Positions 5,881 through 6,643 of a stretch of DNA of 6,643 bases are shown one piece after another; the stretch's first letter is position 1; each line of letters begins with the position of its first letter. The notes beneath the pieces are model-generated. The model was not told where the DNA came from and ran no database searches. It saw only the letters and a list, made by a program, of their open reading frames with translations. The translations under genes were made by a program, and so were the position numbers. The DNA lies in the NCBI GenBank assembly GCA_964446435.1, contig CAYUOS010000158.1:1-6643 (forward strand), in the 5' to 3' direction. The stretch is from SLNP01 sp964446435. Lineage in GTDB: Bacteria > Bacteroidota > Bacteroidia > Bacteroidales > VadinHA17.

Positions 5881-6643
5881 GGAACTCGAAAATCTTATAG
5901 CAAGAGCAATTACTGAAGATGCAGGTAGCGGTGACCATACATCACTTGCCTGCATTGATGCCTCACTCGTTGGGAATGCCAGACTGCTTATAAAGGAGGC
6001 AGGTGTAATTGCCGGTTTAAGGGTTGCAGCCGAGGTATTCCGCCAGATCGACACTGAAATAACAATCAGGTTCAATATTGATGACGGACGCCCGGTCAAA
6101 CCAGGAGACACAGCCTTTACGGTAGCCGGCCGGCAGCAGTCGCTTCTGAAAGCAGAAAGGCTGGTGCTAAATATTCTGCAGAGGATGAGCGGAATAGCAA
6201 CAATAACATCACAATATGTAAATGCTGTTGCAGGAACCGGGGCAAAGATTCTCGACACCCGAAAAACAACCCCGGGAATCAGGTTTCTTGAGAAGGAGGC
6301 CGTAAGGCTCGGCGGTGGTTTGAACCACCGTATGGGGCTCTATGATATGATTATGATAAAGGATAACCATATCGACTTTGCAGGGGGTATAAAACAGGCA
6401 CTGACCCGGACAAGGGAGTACCTCAGCCGCTCAGGCCTCAACCTGAAAATAGTTATTGAGGCACGCTCAAATGACGATGTGCATGAGATACTTGCAACGG
6501 GTGGCGCAGATAGAATCATGTTCGACAACTTCTCGCCTGAAGAGACCAGAAAAGGTGTCTCAATAGTCAATGGCAGAGTTGAAACAGAATCATCGGGTGG
6601 CATTACCCTGGCCAACATACGCGACTATGCACTATGCGGGGTG
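5870..6643 (+). CDS. nadC: Nicotinate-nucleotide pyrophosphorylase (quinolinate phosphoribosyltransferase), 3' end missing
   Basis: NadC converts quinolinate and phosphoribosyl pyrophosphate to nicotinate mononucleotide, CO2 and pyrophosphate, the committed step joining de novo quinolinate synthesis to NAD; it acts in the cytoplasm, usually as a dimer or hexamer. The window holds 258 codons of an expected 280 or so. Visible family motifs are EDAGSGDHT (16-24), ERLVLNILQRMSGIAT (96-111), DTRKTTPG (129-136), GGGLNHRMGLYD (148-159), KDNHI (164-168), the Glu of VIEAR (197), MFDN (217-220) and ESSGGI (240-245). Substrate-binding basic residues expected in these motifs (Arg97, Arg131, Lys132, His153, Arg154, Lys164) are all present, so it should be active. 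The ATG at 5870 starts 11 bases before the end of the DUF4783 gene and gives the normal N-terminus. The overlap suggests translational coupling. nadA and nadB are not in the window. Confidence 0.96.
   Translation, partial: MADRELENLIARAITEDAGSGDHTSLACIDASLVGNARLLIKEAGVIAGLRVAAEVFRQIDTEITIRFNIDDGRPVKPGDTAFTVAGRQQSLLKAERLVLNILQRMSGIATITSQYVNAVAGTGAKILDTRKTTPGIRFLEKEAVRLGGGLNHRMGLYDMIMIKDNHIDFAGGIKQALTRTREYLSRSGLNLKIVIEARSNDDVHEILATGGADRIMFDNFSPEETRKGVSIVNGRVETESSGGITLANIRDYALCGV
6313..6330. repeat. 8-bp perfect inverted repeat inside nadC
   Basis: CGGTGGTT, TG, AACCACCG reads as a perfect 8-bp inverted repeat with a 2-base centre. It falls on the codons of the conserved Gly-Gly-Leu-Asn-His-Arg motif of NadC, so the symmetry is mostly explained by GGT-GGT facing AAC-CAC. 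The two-base centre is too small for a normal hairpin loop unless the stem end opens. Confidence 0.4.

Noticed and set aside
5701..6258. 185-codon open frame on the minus strand across the DUF4783-nadC junction
   Set aside because: It is antisense to two well-supported genes, Ser/Ala/Ile-rich, and shows no domain or plausible start context.

Overview
The window looks like a chromosomal segment from a Bacteroidota bacterium, most likely of the order Bacteroidales. Four things point that way. A DUF4783-type exported protein sits directly before nadC. A very large, many-membrane-pass sensor kinase lies in the window. The intergenic regions carry TAnnTTTG-type -7 promoter boxes in place of E. coli-type -10 boxes, and Shine-Dalgarno sequences are mostly absent. 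The incomplete glycine-rich secreted protein at the left edge has the look of large Bacteroidota surface proteins. The assignment is inference from gene content; there is no rRNA or other phylogenetic marker here.

Layout. Bases 1-1030 (minus strand) hold the N-terminal 343 residues of an exported, glycine-rich surface protein that starts at TTG and runs off the left edge. A 93-base gap (1031-1123) holds its probable promoter and small repeats. Bases 1124-4822 (minus) encode a 1232-residue hybrid of a polytopic membrane sensor and an NtrY-like histidine kinase, with about 12 membrane segments and three extracytoplasmic regions. Fourteen bases upstream lies rlmH (4837-5310, minus), the 23S rRNA pseudouridine-1915 methyltransferase. 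A 162-base divergent intergenic region (5311-5472) contains two opposing perfect TAnnTTTG boxes. Rightward from it run a DUF4783-type exported protein (5473-5880) and nadC (5870 to the right edge), which overlap by 11 bases. nadC encodes quinolinate phosphoribosyltransferase and lacks roughly its last 20-30 codons.

How the genes relate. rlmH and the kinase appear to form one leftward transcription unit, and DUF4783-nadC a rightward, probably translationally coupled one. RlmH (ribosome maturation) and NadC (de novo NAD synthesis) are cytoplasmic housekeeping enzymes. The kinase senses an unknown envelope or external signal and has no response regulator in view. The exported DUF4783-type protein has no known function. 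No mobile elements, CRISPR arrays, tRNA or rRNA genes, or convincing intrinsic terminators were seen. The region is mostly a conserved core neighbourhood. The least understood parts are the kinase's sensory half, the DUF4783 partner of nadC, and the glycine-rich surface protein.
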